Assembly: GCA_937922595.1 (NCBI GenBank)
Contig: CALAIY010000073.1
Span: 1-51,080, forward strand
Reading direction: 5' to 3'
DNA: 51,080 nt
Origin: an uncultured Verrucomicrobiales bacterium
GTDB taxonomy: Bacteria; Verrucomicrobiota; Verrucomicrobiia; Verrucomicrobiales; DEV007
Part shown: positions 23,682-32,991 of the stretch, piece by piece
Position numbering within the stretch: position 1 is the first letter of the stretch
Layout: every line of letters begins with the position of its first letter
Notes under the pieces: generated by a model
Told to the model about the DNA's origin: nothing
Databases searched by the model: none
Seen by the model: only the letters and a program-made list of their open reading frames with translations
Position numbers and translations under genes: made by a program

Positions 23682-25094
23682 ATGCAAGGAATGCAAATTC
23701 CATTCGAAAACACCTACGCGCGCCTTCCTGAGCGCTTTTTTGTACGGCAAGAACCAGATGGTTTCGCTCACCCAGAGATGATACAATGGAACGCCTCACT
23801 CGCCGAAGAGCTAGGCATCAAACTTGAGGAATCGAATGCCCTAGCCATCTTTTCCGGAAACCAAGTCGCAGAAGGATCAGCCCCCCTGGCGCAAGCCTAC
23901 TCGGGGCACCAATTTGGCGGCTTTTCTCCGCAGCTAGGTGATGGGAGAGCCCTACTCCTTGGCGAAGTAGCAGGTCGAGATATCCAGCTCAAAGGCCCCG
24001 GCCCCACCGCATTTTCCCGCCGGGGCGATGGCAAATCCGCTCTAGGCCCAGTGCTCCGCGAATATCTTGTAAGTGAAGCAATGCACGCCCTGGGCGTCCC
24101 CACCACGCGCGCTCTAGCCGCCATCGCCACAAATGAATCTGTATTACGCCGGGAAGGACTCGTTCCAGGCGGAGTATTTACGCGAGTTGCCGCAAGCCAC
24201 GTCCGAGTCGGCACATTCGAATATCTTGCCGCACGCCGAGACACCGATGGACTAGCCATTCTCGCGGACTACGTGATCACACGCCACTATCCAGAGATTA
24301 CAGGAACAGACGCACCCCACATCGCACTACTAGAATGCGTCTTACGCGCTCAAGCCCGCCTCATAGCACAGTGGATGTCGCTCGGATTCATTCACGGCGT
24401 AATGAACACCGATAACATGGCAATCTCTGGCGAAACAATTGATTACGGCCCGTGTGCATTCATGGAAGCATTCCATCCGAAATGCGTCTTCAGCGCCATC
24501 GACACCCAAGGCCGCTACGCCTGGGGAAATCAACCAGAAATGGCACTTTGGAACCTCACCCGCTTCGCAGAAACTCTCCTACCACTGATCGATCCGAACC
24601 TTGCCGTCGCGAAGGAGAAAGCTGAATCAACACTCCGTAAATTCCAGACTATTTTCGAGGAAGAATACGATCGGCGTTTTCGAGCTAAGTTTGGACTTTC
24701 CAACAACGTAAGCCCCGAACTCATCGAGCAAGGCCTCGCGATTCTCGAAAAACAAAACATAGACTACACCCTATTCTTTCGAGAACTCTCATGGGGAGAG
24801 GATGACGCAGTAGCCAATCTTTTTGAAGACACCCAAGCAATTCACCAATGGCTATCGGACTGGAATAAATCCGCTCCCAACACCCAAGCCATGCGCTGCA
24901 CAAATCCAGTCCTTATCCCAAGAAACCACCAAATCGAGCAAGCCCTTCAAGCCGCTTACCAGGGAGACTACGCACCTTTTCGCCGACTCTCGCGCGCACT
25001 CGAATCCCCCTTCGAAATCCAAAAAGAATTTAGCGATCTCGAATCTCTTCCAAAAACAGAAGAAATCGTCCCACACACCTTCTGCGGGACCTAG
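23682..25094 (+). CDS. selO: Protein adenylyltransferase SelO (YdiU family)
   Basis: A pseudokinase-fold AMPylase of 470 residues that moves AMP from ATP to hydroxyl side chains of target proteins and takes part in redox control. Clear family blocks are present: QAYSGHQFGGFSPQLGDG, KGPGPTAFSRRGDGKSAL, the catalytic HGVMNTDN with Asp244-Asn245, and DYGPCAFME with Asp254 ten residues later. The C-terminus carries FCGT, a single Cys three residues from the end. In animals this region has a CxxU selenocysteine. Here the stop is TAG, so SelO itself is not a selenoprotein. It is divergent from the UPPC thioredoxin gene with about 70 bp between them. Confidence 0.95.
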   Translation: MQGMQIPFENTYARLPERFFVRQEPDGFAHPEMIQWNASLAEELGIKLEESNALAIFSGNQVAEGSAPLAQAYSGHQFGGFSPQLGDGRALLLGEVAGRDIQLKGPGPTAFSRRGDGKSALGPVLREYLVSEAMHALGVPTTRALAAIATNESVLRREGLVPGGVFTRVAASHVRVGTFEYLAARRDTDGLAILADYVITRHYPEITGTDAPHIALLECVLRAQARLIAQWMSLGFIHGVMNTDNMAISGETIDYGPCAFMEAFHPKCVFSAIDTQGRYAWGNQPEMALWNLTRFAETLLPLIDPNLAVAKEKAESTLRKFQTIFEEEYDRRFRAKFGLSNNVSPELIEQGLAILEKQNIDYTLFFRELSWGEDDAVANLFEDTQAIHQWLSDWNKSAPNTQAMRCTNPVLIPRNHQIEQALQAAYQGDYAPFRRLSRALESPFEIQKEFSDLESLPKTEEIVPHTFCGT

Positions 25095-25175
25095 TCCGAG
25101 CCATCCGATCCCCTCCCAGAAAGCCCCATAGCGAAGCGCTTGATCCCCGCCCCAAGCGCCACGATACCTATCGTC

Positions 25176-26483
25176 ATGTCTTCCCCCCGTAAAATTCGGA
25201 TCGGCCTCGCAGGCCTCGGCAACGTCGGTGCCGGCGTCGTCAAAAACCTTCAGAAAAACAGCGCTCTCCTCACCACACGCACCGGAGCCGAAATCGGCGT
25301 CGGCAAAGTATGCGTGCGTGATCTCGCGAAATCCCGCGACGTCGAAGTCCCTGCCGCGCAACTCACCACCAATCTCCAGGACCTCCTCACCGACCCCGCC
25401 ACCGACATCGTCGTCGAGCTCATCGGGGGCACCACCATCGCCTACGACTTCGTCGCCGATGCCCTCCGCGCCGGAAAGCCCGTCGTCACCGGCAACAAAG
25501 CACTCCTCGCCGAACGTGGCATCGAACTCGTCGCCCTCGCGGAAAAGGAAAACGTCCCCCTCTATTTCGAAGCCGCCGTCGCAGGCGGCATTCCAATCAT
25601 CAAAGCCGTCAAAGAAGCCCTCGTCGGCAATGAGATTGATTCCATCTACGGCATCATCAATGGCACCTCGAATTACATCCTCACCCGGATGAATGACGCC
25701 GACCTCTCCTACGACGCCGCCCTCAAAGAAGCCATGGATCTCGGCTACGCCGAAGCCGATCCCACACTTGATATCAATGGCTGGGACGCCGCCCACAAAG
25801 CAATCATCCTCGCCTGGCTCTCCTACGGTCGCTGGCCAAAGCCCGAAGACATCCACGTAGAAGGCATCGAAAATATCGCCCCGGAAGACATCGCATTCGC
25901 AGACCGCCTTGGCTACGCCATCAAACTCGTCGGCGTCGTAAAGCCAGGCACAGACCACCGCATCGAATGCCGAGTGAACCCCGCCTTCCTCCCCAAATCC
26001 CACATCCTCGCCCACGTTAATAGCGTCTATAATGCCCTCGCCGTCCGCGGCGACGTCGTCGGAGAGACGCTCTACTACGGCAGCGGCGCAGGCCAAGACG
26101 CCACCAGCTCCTCCGTCATCGCAGACATCGCAGATGCCGCCGCCAATATCGCCCACGATGCCGGTTTCGAAGGATTCCTCCCCCACGGCGAACACGGCGT
26201 CAGCGTGCCCCTTTCAGAAACCACCTCCTCTTACTACGTTCGCCTCGCCGTAGACGACCGCCCTGGCGTCATCGCTGAAATCACCGCCCTACTCGCCACC
26301 AACGAAATCGGCATCCTCAGCATCGTCCAGCCCGAGCCCGATCAGCCCAAAAAAGGCACCGCCACCCTCGTCCTCACCCTCCACGATACAAACTACGGCA
26401 CCATCGCCTCCGCCCTCGAAAAAATCGAAGCACTCCCCTGCACGCAAAAAAAGCCCGTCCTCTATCGTATCGAAAGCATCTGA
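25176..26483 (+). CDS. hom: Homoserine dehydrogenase
   Basis: Hom, 435 residues, reduces aspartate semialdehyde to homoserine with NAD(P)H, the branch step to threonine and methionine. The nucleotide site is GLAGLGNVGAGVV near residue 10. The catalytic block EAAVAGGIPIIKAVKEAL lies around 130, followed by GIINGTSNYILTRM and AEADPTLDINGWDAAHK. A C-terminal ACT domain (YYVRLAVDDRPGVIAEI, about 350-430) implies allosteric control, in this family usually by threonine. No aspartokinase domain is fused. The ATG at 25176 gives the usual N-terminus; the longer TTG frame does not. thrC follows after 3 bp. Confidence 0.95.
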   Translation: MSSPRKIRIGLAGLGNVGAGVVKNLQKNSALLTTRTGAEIGVGKVCVRDLAKSRDVEVPAAQLTTNLQDLLTDPATDIVVELIGGTTIAYDFVADALRAGKPVVTGNKALLAERGIELVALAEKENVPLYFEAAVAGGIPIIKAVKEALVGNEIDSIYGIINGTSNYILTRMNDADLSYDAALKEAMDLGYAEADPTLDINGWDAAHKAIILAWLSYGRWPKPEDIHVEGIENIAPEDIAFADRLGYAIKLVGVVKPGTDHRIECRVNPAFLPKSHILAHVNSVYNALAVRGDVVGETLYYGSGAGQDATSSSVIADIADAAANIAHDAGFEGFLPHGEHGVSVPLSETTSSYYVRLAVDDRPGVIAEITALLATNEIGILSIVQPEPDQPKKGTATLVLTLHDTNYGTIASALEKIEALPCTQKKPVLYRIESI

Positions 26484-26486
26484 GCG

Positions 26487-27860
26487 ATGAAATTCCACTC
26501 CACACGTGGCCAATCTCCCCCTCTCGGTTTCGCCGATGCCTTCGCCGCCGGCCTCGCCCCAGATGGCGGACTCTACGTCCCCGAGACCCTGCCAGACATC
26601 ACCAGCCTCCTCGCCAAGCACGAAGCACTCAGCCCATCCCCAGCGAGCTACACCCAATTAGCAGCAGACTTCTTCACCCTCTTCGACCACGACCACACGC
26701 CCGAAGAAATTCTATCACTCTGCGAAAAATCTTACACCTCGTTCGACGCCCCCCTAGTTAGCCTTGATGACACCACCTCCGTCCTTGAGCTCTTCCACGG
26801 CCCCACCCTCGCCTTCAAAGACTTCGGCCTCCAACTCGTAGGAAACCTCTTCGAAGACCAAATCCGCCGCACCGGAAACTCCGTAAACGTCCTCGGAGCC
26901 ACCTCCGGAGACACCGGCTCCGCCGCCATCCACGGTCTCGCCAACAAAGAAGGAGTAAACGTCTTCATCCTCTACCCCGAAGGCCGCGTCTCCCCCCTTC
27001 AAGAGCGCCAGATGACCTGCACCGGCGCCTCAAACATCTTCCCCATCAGCATCCAAGGCTCATTCGACGACGCCCAAAAAATCGTCAAAGACCTCTTCGT
27101 AGACCTCGAATTCAAAAAACAAGTCGGCCTCTCCGCAATCAACTCAATCAACCTAGCCCGCGTCCTCGGCCAGTGCGTCTACTACCTCTACGCCCACCTC
27201 CAGCTCACCCCCCAGCAACGCGCCAAAGGAATCGAATACATCGTCCCTACCGGTAACTTCGGCAACGTCCTCGCCGGCTGGCTCACCTACAAAATGGGAC
27301 TCCCCGCGAGTAAGTTCGTAGTCGCCACAAACCAGAACGACCTCCTCCACCGCCTCTTCACCACCGGCCACTACGCCCCCGGCAGCGTCGCCCCCAGCCA
27401 CGCCCCCAGCATGGACATCCAGGTAGCCTCCAATTTCGAACGCCTCCTCTACCTCCAGCTCGGTCGCGACGGCACCCGCACCGCCGCCCTCATGCAAGAA
27501 TTCCGCGATCACTCCAAACTCGATCTCACCCAACACCACTTCGACAACGCCATCTTCACCGCCACGCGGACAGACGACGCCGCCATCCTAGAAAACACCC
27601 GCGCCGCCAAAGAACGCTTCGATTACATCGCAGACCCCCACACCGCCTGCGCCTTCACCGATCTCACGAGCGACGCCCACAAGATCCTCCTCGCCACCGC
27701 CAGCCCGGCGAAGTTCCCCAGCGTAATCGAGCAGGCCACCGGCCACCACCCGACGCATCCCACCCTCGAGGCACTCAAGGAAAAGATACCACTCTTCCAC
27801 ACCCCCGGCTCAGACGCCGCCGAAGTAAAAGCCTTCGTCCAAGCCAACGCTGCAAAGTAA
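26487..27860 (+). CDS. thrC: Threonine synthase
   Basis: ThrC, 457 residues, a PLP enzyme that converts O-phosphohomoserine to threonine. The PLP lysine is Lys111 in LAFKDFGLQ. The phosphate-binding loop is GATSGDTGSAAIHG near 145, and NINSINLARVLGQ-type and PTGNFGNVLAG motifs follow. The short N-terminus (MKFHSTRGQSPPLGFADA) and overall length fit the type found in many bacteria and yeast. It lies 3 bp behind hom, so the two are one operon. The region downstream holds an inverted repeat rather than a classical terminator. Confidence 0.96.
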   Translation: MKFHSTRGQSPPLGFADAFAAGLAPDGGLYVPETLPDITSLLAKHEALSPSPASYTQLAADFFTLFDHDHTPEEILSLCEKSYTSFDAPLVSLDDTTSVLELFHGPTLAFKDFGLQLVGNLFEDQIRRTGNSVNVLGATSGDTGSAAIHGLANKEGVNVFILYPEGRVSPLQERQMTCTGASNIFPISIQGSFDDAQKIVKDLFVDLEFKKQVGLSAINSINLARVLGQCVYYLYAHLQLTPQQRAKGIEYIVPTGNFGNVLAGWLTYKMGLPASKFVVATNQNDLLHRLFTTGHYAPGSVAPSHAPSMDIQVASNFERLLYLQLGRDGTRTAALMQEFRDHSKLDLTQHHFDNAIFTATRTDDAAILENTRAAKERFDYIADPHTACAFTDLTSDAHKILLATASPAKFPSVIEQATGHHPTHPTLEALKEKIPLFHTPGSDAAEVKAFVQANAAK

Positions 27861-27865
27861 GCCAG

Positions 27866-27937
27866 GGAGCCCCGGCGTCCCGCCCGACTCCACCTCGTAT
27901 CACCCGGCTAGATATACCGGCGGGACTCCAGCGCTCC
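27866..27937. repeat. Imperfect inverted repeat behind thrC
   Basis: Positions 27866-27884 and 27919-27937 are reverse complements at 16 of 19 positions, GC-rich, with a 34-base loop. No T-run follows. The element fills the gap between the convergent thrC and a hypothetical gene. It may be a REP-like palindrome or a bidirectional transcription stop. Confidence 0.5.
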
Positions 27938-27939
27938 AA

Positions 27940-29061
27940 TCAAAGCTCCAGCTTAATCGCGTCGAACCCACCTTCGACGCCCCCGGCATCACCTACATCC
28001 GGCACCCCGCCGCCCTTCAGCGATTCCATCCAGATCCGCGCCCTTTCCGGCTCCTTTTTCCTCAGTAGCCCCGCGTAAGCTATCACCGAGTCCCGGTGGA
28101 AGCTCGTCCCCTCCGTCTCATGGAGCCAGGTCTCTAGAGCCACGCGGTTTTTGATCGACCATTCCTTTACCAATTCGCCAATGAACTTGGGGGTCGCCGG
28201 CATCTCCCCACCCAGCTTCGCCGCCGCGCCGCCTTCCTGCGCGAGAAGCCAATCTGCCGCCCGTCTAGGATCCGCACCCGCTATCGCATACGCCACCCTT
28301 TCATATCCTTTTCTGAAAGCAGCGACGTCCGTCAGATCATCCTCCGAGTTCCCTTCATACCACGCTTCCAGCTTGGATAGCCCATAAGTCTGGACATATC
28401 TCGAAATAAACGGCTCGATCAGAGAAATCTCTCCATCGCCGTTCAGCCTAGAAAGCAACCCCTCCGCACTCGTAGGATCGTTCACCAATCCAGCAGTGAT
28501 AATCGAACCTCGCACCACCCCATACGTTCTGGTTTTCTTATCTAGAGTTTCGGCCCATTCGTTCACCGCCTTCTCATCCACCGAGGCCCACCCCTCCACG
28601 AGATTCCAAAACATAGAATGGGCACTCAGGGATTCTTCCACAGGATTCTCCGCAACAAAACGCTCCGCATTTGTCTCCCCAATCCTCTGCATCAACGCGA
28701 CATACTCTCCACGACGCCTCTTCCCCTGATTCCGCTGGCTCTCAAGCATCTCCTTCATTGTCATCAGGGTTTCGTAGGAATCCACGCCCTCCAACCAACT
28801 CGCAAATTCTATCATCCGCGTCGCGCCCAATGGATTCTGAACGATACGCCAAAGATCTTCCGCCTCCAGTTCGCTCTCTTTCAGATAAACCTGTCTCTCC
28901 GTTTCTATCGCCACATCTTCCGCAACCTCATTTTCGACACCGATCACTACCTCACCATCCTCTTCCCTTATACCAACTGAACGACCGGCAAAAAATCCGG
29001 TTGCGATGGCCAGCGCCACAATTCCAAAACGAATCAATCTGTTCACTTTAAGAATCTTCAT
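27940..29061 (-). CDS. Membrane-anchored protein of unknown function, tandem paralogue 2
   Basis: A 373-residue protein with one N-terminal membrane helix (about 8-27, RFGIVALAIATGFFAG) and a helical, acidic periplasmic part. The family is not recognised. The following gene product shares its plan: an anchor, a stretch with a VDSY- or VDDF-type start, EYVALMQRIG against EYKALMERGG, then EGWAS against VGWAS. The ATG at 29061 is preferred because it follows the basic anchor pattern and overlaps the end of the upstream paralogue by 14 bp. The longer frame adds 63 residues that lie inside that gene. Translation is likely coupled. Confidence 0.7.
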   Translation of the reverse strand: MKILKVNRLIRFGIVALAIATGFFAGRSVGIREEDGEVVIGVENEVAEDVAIETERQVYLKESELEAEDLWRIVQNPLGATRMIEFASWLEGVDSYETLMTMKEMLESQRNQGKRRRGEYVALMQRIGETNAERFVAENPVEESLSAHSMFWNLVEGWASVDEKAVNEWAETLDKKTRTYGVVRGSIITAGLVNDPTSAEGLLSRLNGDGEISLIEPFISRYVQTYGLSKLEAWYEGNSEDDLTDVAAFRKGYERVAYAIAGADPRRAADWLLAQEGGAAAKLGGEMPATPKFIGELVKEWSIKNRVALETWLHETEGTSFHRDSVIAYAGLLRKKEPERARIWMESLKGGGVPDVGDAGGVEGGFDAIKLEL

Positions 29062-29932
29062 TTTCCAGTAGAAAATTAAATTTATCGAACCCCGCCAAAC
29101 GTTGCTCTTCCACCCAGCGGTCTGCTGCCTCTGGCGACGTCCGGCGAACCCGCCAAAGAACAGCTTCAATAAGTCTCTGTTCTCCCTCACTTCCAAAACG
29201 AGGATCATCTGTATTGATCTGAGCACTTGTCCAATCCATGAGGCCCTCAATACCGTGAAGATTTGAAATTTCTCCCACCATCTTCCCTAAAACCTTGGGC
29301 TTGGTCTTCGTATCCGAGCCAACGTTATACAAGATCGCATCCAAATCATCGAGACTCCGCCCTGCCGCGCCGACGATCACCGGGACTAACAAAGAAGACC
29401 AATACGTCCCGCTTTTTTCGATACATAAAGCAGCTGCTTCAAACGGCTGCTTTGATGCCCAGCCCACCATAATTTCTTGGGTTCCAAACTCGGGAACCCC
29501 CTTATCTTCCGGCTCGCGCGCCACCAGCAGTTCCTTGCCGAAAAGCTGCCCACCCCGCTCCATCAGCGCTTTATATTCGTCGGGAAACCTCCTCCCATCT
29601 TTACGCAAGATCTCAAACTGAGCCTCCACCGCCCAAAAATCATCAACCGTCTCGATCTGATTCAAAGCATCGAGAAACAGACTCGCTCTTTTTAACTGCC
29701 CAGCTTCCAATAGCGCCGCAAGCGCCTCTTTATCCACAGATAGAACAGCCAGTTTCTCGATCGAAGCAGTCGTCGTTTCCGTTTCAGCTACCAACTCAAG
29801 CGCAGGAAGTTTTTCTGGTTTTGATAAAGTCCCCGCAAAAAAACCAAGAAGTGCTCCGCCAACGATAAAAGCAAGAAAGCCGAAGCTTAGCGATCGCGGA
29901 TCTTTTTTTATGGGCACTCCTGATTTTAGCAT
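29048..29932 (-). CDS. Membrane-anchored protein of unknown function, tandem paralogue 1
   Basis: A 294-residue protein with a short basic N-terminus, one membrane helix (about 17-35, FGFLAFIVGGALLGFFAG) and a mainly helical exported domain. No known family is recognised. It resembles the downstream gene in layout and in the segment EYKALMERGG, so the two probably arose by duplication. Repeated helices with conserved Trp and Ala suggest a TPR-like solenoid, which would point to protein binding, but that is inference. It lies 57 bp beyond the cytochrome gene on the same strand. Confidence 0.7.
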   Translation of the reverse strand: MLKSGVPIKKDPRSLSFGFLAFIVGGALLGFFAGTLSKPEKLPALELVAETETTTASIEKLAVLSVDKEALAALLEAGQLKRASLFLDALNQIETVDDFWAVEAQFEILRKDGRRFPDEYKALMERGGQLFGKELLVAREPEDKGVPEFGTQEIMVGWASKQPFEAAALCIEKSGTYWSSLLVPVIVGAAGRSLDDLDAILYNVGSDTKTKPKVLGKMVGEISNLHGIEGLMDWTSAQINTDDPRFGSEGEQRLIEAVLWRVRRTSPEAADRWVEEQRLAGFDKFNFLLENEDS

Positions 29933-29989
29933 GGATGCCGTTTTGAAAACAAGATTACTTTTCTAAGAAAAATGATATCTCGCTGCAAG

Positions 29990-31033
29990 TTAGTTCTTCT
30001 TCGCTTCCAGAAAGCTCACCAGATCGGCGAATTCCTTGAGTGAAAGTGCATTCGCTAGCCCGGCAGGCATCATCGAATTCGGGAGGTGATCCTCCTTCTC
30101 CACGTCTGCCTGTTTTAACGTAGTTACCTGGCCGGCCATGTCTCTCAGCACCATGGTATCGGAATCGCTGGAGGTGACGAAGCCCATGTGCATCGTGCCA
30201 TCTTTCATCTTCACCTGCGCCGTCTGGAAGCCCTGGGAGATCGTGTAATCCGGGCGGAGAATCGCGGTGGCGATCTGCTCGTCGTTCATGATCGATCCGA
30301 TCTGTCCCATATAAGAGCCAAGCGCCGGACCGCCCTGCTCCAATGCGTGGCAGGCCATGCAACCCTGCCGGGTAAAGAGCATTTCCCCGTTTTTCAGATC
30401 ACCCTCAAGTTTTCCGAGGGAGAGGATCACGTCTTCGATCGGGGTCGATCCGATCGCGCCTTTTTGCGAACTGATTTTCGCCAGGTCTACGGTCGGCTGC
30501 TCGGGCTCTACCCGTTCTGGAATGAGTGTTCCGAGATCATCGATGCTCATGCGCATGCGATCATTGATACTTGCGAGGCGAGTCTTCTTGGCATCGTCGG
30601 CACCTTCAAGCCCTGCCAGGAAAAGCGCTTTGATCTCTGTGGATTTTTCCCACGTCACTGGCTTGTAATACGGACCACGGGTGTTGGGACGGGTGGTCCA
30701 CCACCAGCTTCCATCGTAAGGTGCCTCATTCATGTAGAGACGCCCGAGCACTTCGAGTAACTTCTCCTGGCTTCCTTCAGCGCTCTCATATTTCGCGAGT
30801 AAACCATCGACCACCGCCGGCTCGTGCCGGTAGGAAAGCACCCAAAGCGCCAGGTCTTCCGCACTGGTTCCTACAGTACCAAGAAGCGCCTCCCGATCCC
30901 CCATCGCCATGAGCGAGCGGGCAGCAAGGTGGGGAAGCACGATATCCGGATTCGGCGTCGAGTGTGCGGGGTTCGTAGATTCAGTCCCATCGGTTTCCGA
31001 AGGATCGAATAGCGAAAGGTAGAAACGCATCAC
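29990..31033 (-). CDS. PVC-type heme-binding c-type cytochrome protein
   Basis: A 347-residue protein with a heme c site, CMACH (Cys225, Cys228, His229), and a later methionine-rich block (NSMMPAGL) that could give the axial ligand. The N-terminal half is HEAT-like and includes YDGSWWWTTRP and NTRGPYYKP, typical of the PVC-type dehydrogenase/cytochrome proteins. No signal peptide is visible, although a c-type cytochrome must be exported. In relatives this part is normally joined to the beta-propeller encoded just upstream, whose stop TGA overlaps the GTG/ATG start here. A genuine split or a frameshift are both possible. Confidence 0.8.
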   Translation of the reverse strand: MMRFYLSLFDPSETDGTESTNPAHSTPNPDIVLPHLAARSLMAMGDREALLGTVGTSAEDLALWVLSYRHEPAVVDGLLAKYESAEGSQEKLLEVLGRLYMNEAPYDGSWWWTTRPNTRGPYYKPVTWEKSTEIKALFLAGLEGADDAKKTRLASINDRMRMSIDDLGTLIPERVEPEQPTVDLAKISSQKGAIGSTPIEDVILSLGKLEGDLKNGEMLFTRQGCMACHALEQGGPALGSYMGQIGSIMNDEQIATAILRPDYTISQGFQTAQVKMKDGTMHMGFVTSSDSDTMVLRDMAGQVTTLKQADVEKEDHLPNSMMPAGLANALSLKEFADLVSFLEAKKN

Positions 31034-32781
31034 AGTTCCCTCCCCGGAGGAATCCGCGCGAGGTGGGAGAGGCTTTTCTCCTCTTTGGTCTCCGTCGCAT
31101 TTAGATAGAATGGCGCTCCGCCATCAACGACGATTCCGGTGCTTACCTTCCTCTTCCCTTTCAGAAGCTGGTAGGTAGAAGCGCGTTCTCGCTTGGCTCC
31201 GAATTGTTTGGTAAAGGGCACCGCCAGAAGTTCGGCAGTGAGCGCCGGGTCTCCAATTCTCCCAATCGCGATCGCCGCCGCTGCCCTTTCCCGTGGCGAG
31301 CCCCCATGGAGCGATTCGGTGAATTCGGCTTTCGGAAGCTCCACCTGCTTCAGACGAGGTAGACGATCAGTAGCCGCACGGAGCGCAAATTCCCGCAGCC
31401 CCTTCTTATCCAGCGCACGGAATACCTTACCGGCATCCGCCTCTATCTGCGCATACGTGTAAGCTGCCGCTACCCGGCTCTCATAGGTGATCTTTGTATC
31501 TCCTATGATCTTTTCGAGAGATGAGAGGGCGCTACGAGAATCATCCCGCCCAAGCAATTCCTGCTGCGCGAGCAAACGCGTCTTCCCTCGCTCAGATTTC
31601 ATCATCGCCGCGAGCGCGCCCACATCGCTTCCCGCAAAATCAGGAATCTTATCCGGAGCCCAATCTTTCGGTACGACCCGCACGATATAACCTTTTGCAT
31701 CATCTCCTTTGAATCCAGCTCCATTCCACGAGCTGACAAACATCTGCCCAGTGGTATCCATATCGATGTCCGTCACCTGATTCACCGAAATGAATTTCTC
31801 CTCTTCCTGGGTAAAGGTCGCCCCATCCGGAGTCACCCGGTGGAGCACGATCTGCGAGCGTCCCCAGTCCGCCATCAGCGGCTGGTGGTCATAGGCATCA
31901 GGCCAGAGCGGATCATCGAGAAAAAGCGCACCCACACCCGAGCCACCACCAACGTCCGCAAGCGCGGGGAGAGTTTCATCGGTGAAATTCTTGAAGAGCC
32001 GCGGGTAGCCATACTCTGCAGATTGGATGTGGTGATTGAAGCGCACATTCCAGCCACCGCCATCATTGGTGTTCCCCCGGGTAAACACATTCATGAACGG
32101 ATCGATCGCCATATCGTAGATATTGCGCATTCCCGTCGTGTAGAGCTCCATCTCGGTTCCGTCCGGGCGCACCCGCACGATCCCCCCGCCAAGCAATGTG
32201 ATTTCGGTGCCTTCACGATCGGTCGCTCCCGCGAATCCATAATCCCCTACCGCGATGTAGATCCAGCCGTCGATCCCCATTTGGATCCCATTTGTCGAGT
32301 GATCTGTGCCACGCTTATTGATCGAATCTGCCGAGCAGATGCGCTCCACGAGTTTTTCCGCCGGCCCGTCCGCTACCCCGTCGCCATCAGCGTCGGTAAA
32401 GACCACGAGATCCATCCCCGTGGAAACATCGCTCTCGCCGTCATATGCCGTATTCAGCACGTAGAGACGGTCGCCCACCGAGATCAGCCCTCGCGGGTTG
32501 TCCACCTTCGCGAATAGGGTCTGTTTGTCCGCTACACCATCCGCATCGGTATCCACCAGCCGAACAATACGCCCCTTTCCCGGTCCACGCCCCAGCGATC
32601 CGAGAAGGTCCACACCGGCATAAACCGTCCCATCTGCAGCAACGCAAAGACATGCAGGACATGGCGCCTGCTCCGCCGTAGAAAACCGCGTCATTAAAAG
32701 GTCGTCCGGCACGGAATCCGCAGACGCGATGACGACACTCGATATCGCTGCTACGGAACTAAGTAATTTGGGGGAAATCAT
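31030..32781 (-). CDS. PVC-type secreted beta-propeller dehydrogenase-like protein
   Basis: A 583-residue exported protein. The signal peptide (about 1-22, ending ASADS) follows the ATG at 32781; the longer frame adds 19 residues without sense. The beta-propeller of the sorbosone/glucose dehydrogenase type has Ca-binding-like turns (DTDADGVAD, DADGDGVAD) and blocks such as STNGIQMGIDGWIYIAVGDYG and TGMRNIYDMAIDP. HEAT-like repeats follow from about 370. Relatives in Planctomycetes and Verrucomicrobia usually continue into a heme c domain, here in a separate frame. The substrate is unknown; sugar or alcohol oxidation with electron transfer to the cytochrome is a guess. Confidence 0.85.
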   Translation of the reverse strand: MISPKLLSSVAAISSVVIASADSVPDDLLMTRFSTAEQAPCPACLCVAADGTVYAGVDLLGSLGRGPGKGRIVRLVDTDADGVADKQTLFAKVDNPRGLISVGDRLYVLNTAYDGESDVSTGMDLVVFTDADGDGVADGPAEKLVERICSADSINKRGTDHSTNGIQMGIDGWIYIAVGDYGFAGATDREGTEITLLGGGIVRVRPDGTEMELYTTGMRNIYDMAIDPFMNVFTRGNTNDGGGWNVRFNHHIQSAEYGYPRLFKNFTDETLPALADVGGGSGVGALFLDDPLWPDAYDHQPLMADWGRSQIVLHRVTPDGATFTQEEEKFISVNQVTDIDMDTTGQMFVSSWNGAGFKGDDAKGYIVRVVPKDWAPDKIPDFAGSDVGALAAMMKSERGKTRLLAQQELLGRDDSRSALSSLEKIIGDTKITYESRVAAAYTYAQIEADAGKVFRALDKKGLREFALRAATDRLPRLKQVELPKAEFTESLHGGSPRERAAAAIAIGRIGDPALTAELLAVPFTKQFGAKRERASTYQLLKGKRKVSTGIVVDGGAPFYLNATETKEEKSLSHLARIPPGREL

Positions 32782-32991
32782 CCCGTGGAATACAGCCGAA
32801 CCACCACGACTATTGCATCCCAGGGGATTCTTTGCCATCGCCGCCCATTAGAGATCGCCCCGATTCACCGTGATTTTCATGCGGGCAGACCGTAGAGCTT
32901 CCTCGAGATCCACAACTCCCGGATCAGTCGATTACCACGACCGGTTATTACTTTCGATTTCCCTCACATCAGTAAATGTACGGATAGTAAA

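Noticed and set aside
25080-25094. SelO as a second selenoprotein
   Set aside because: The C-terminus reads FCGT and ends with TAG, so no TGA is available to encode selenocysteine.
24852-26195. A 447-residue open frame on the minus strand across hom
   Set aside because: It mirrors the real hom gene, is extremely rich in Gly, Asp and Val, and has no recognisable motif. It is an antisense artefact of the codon bias of hom.
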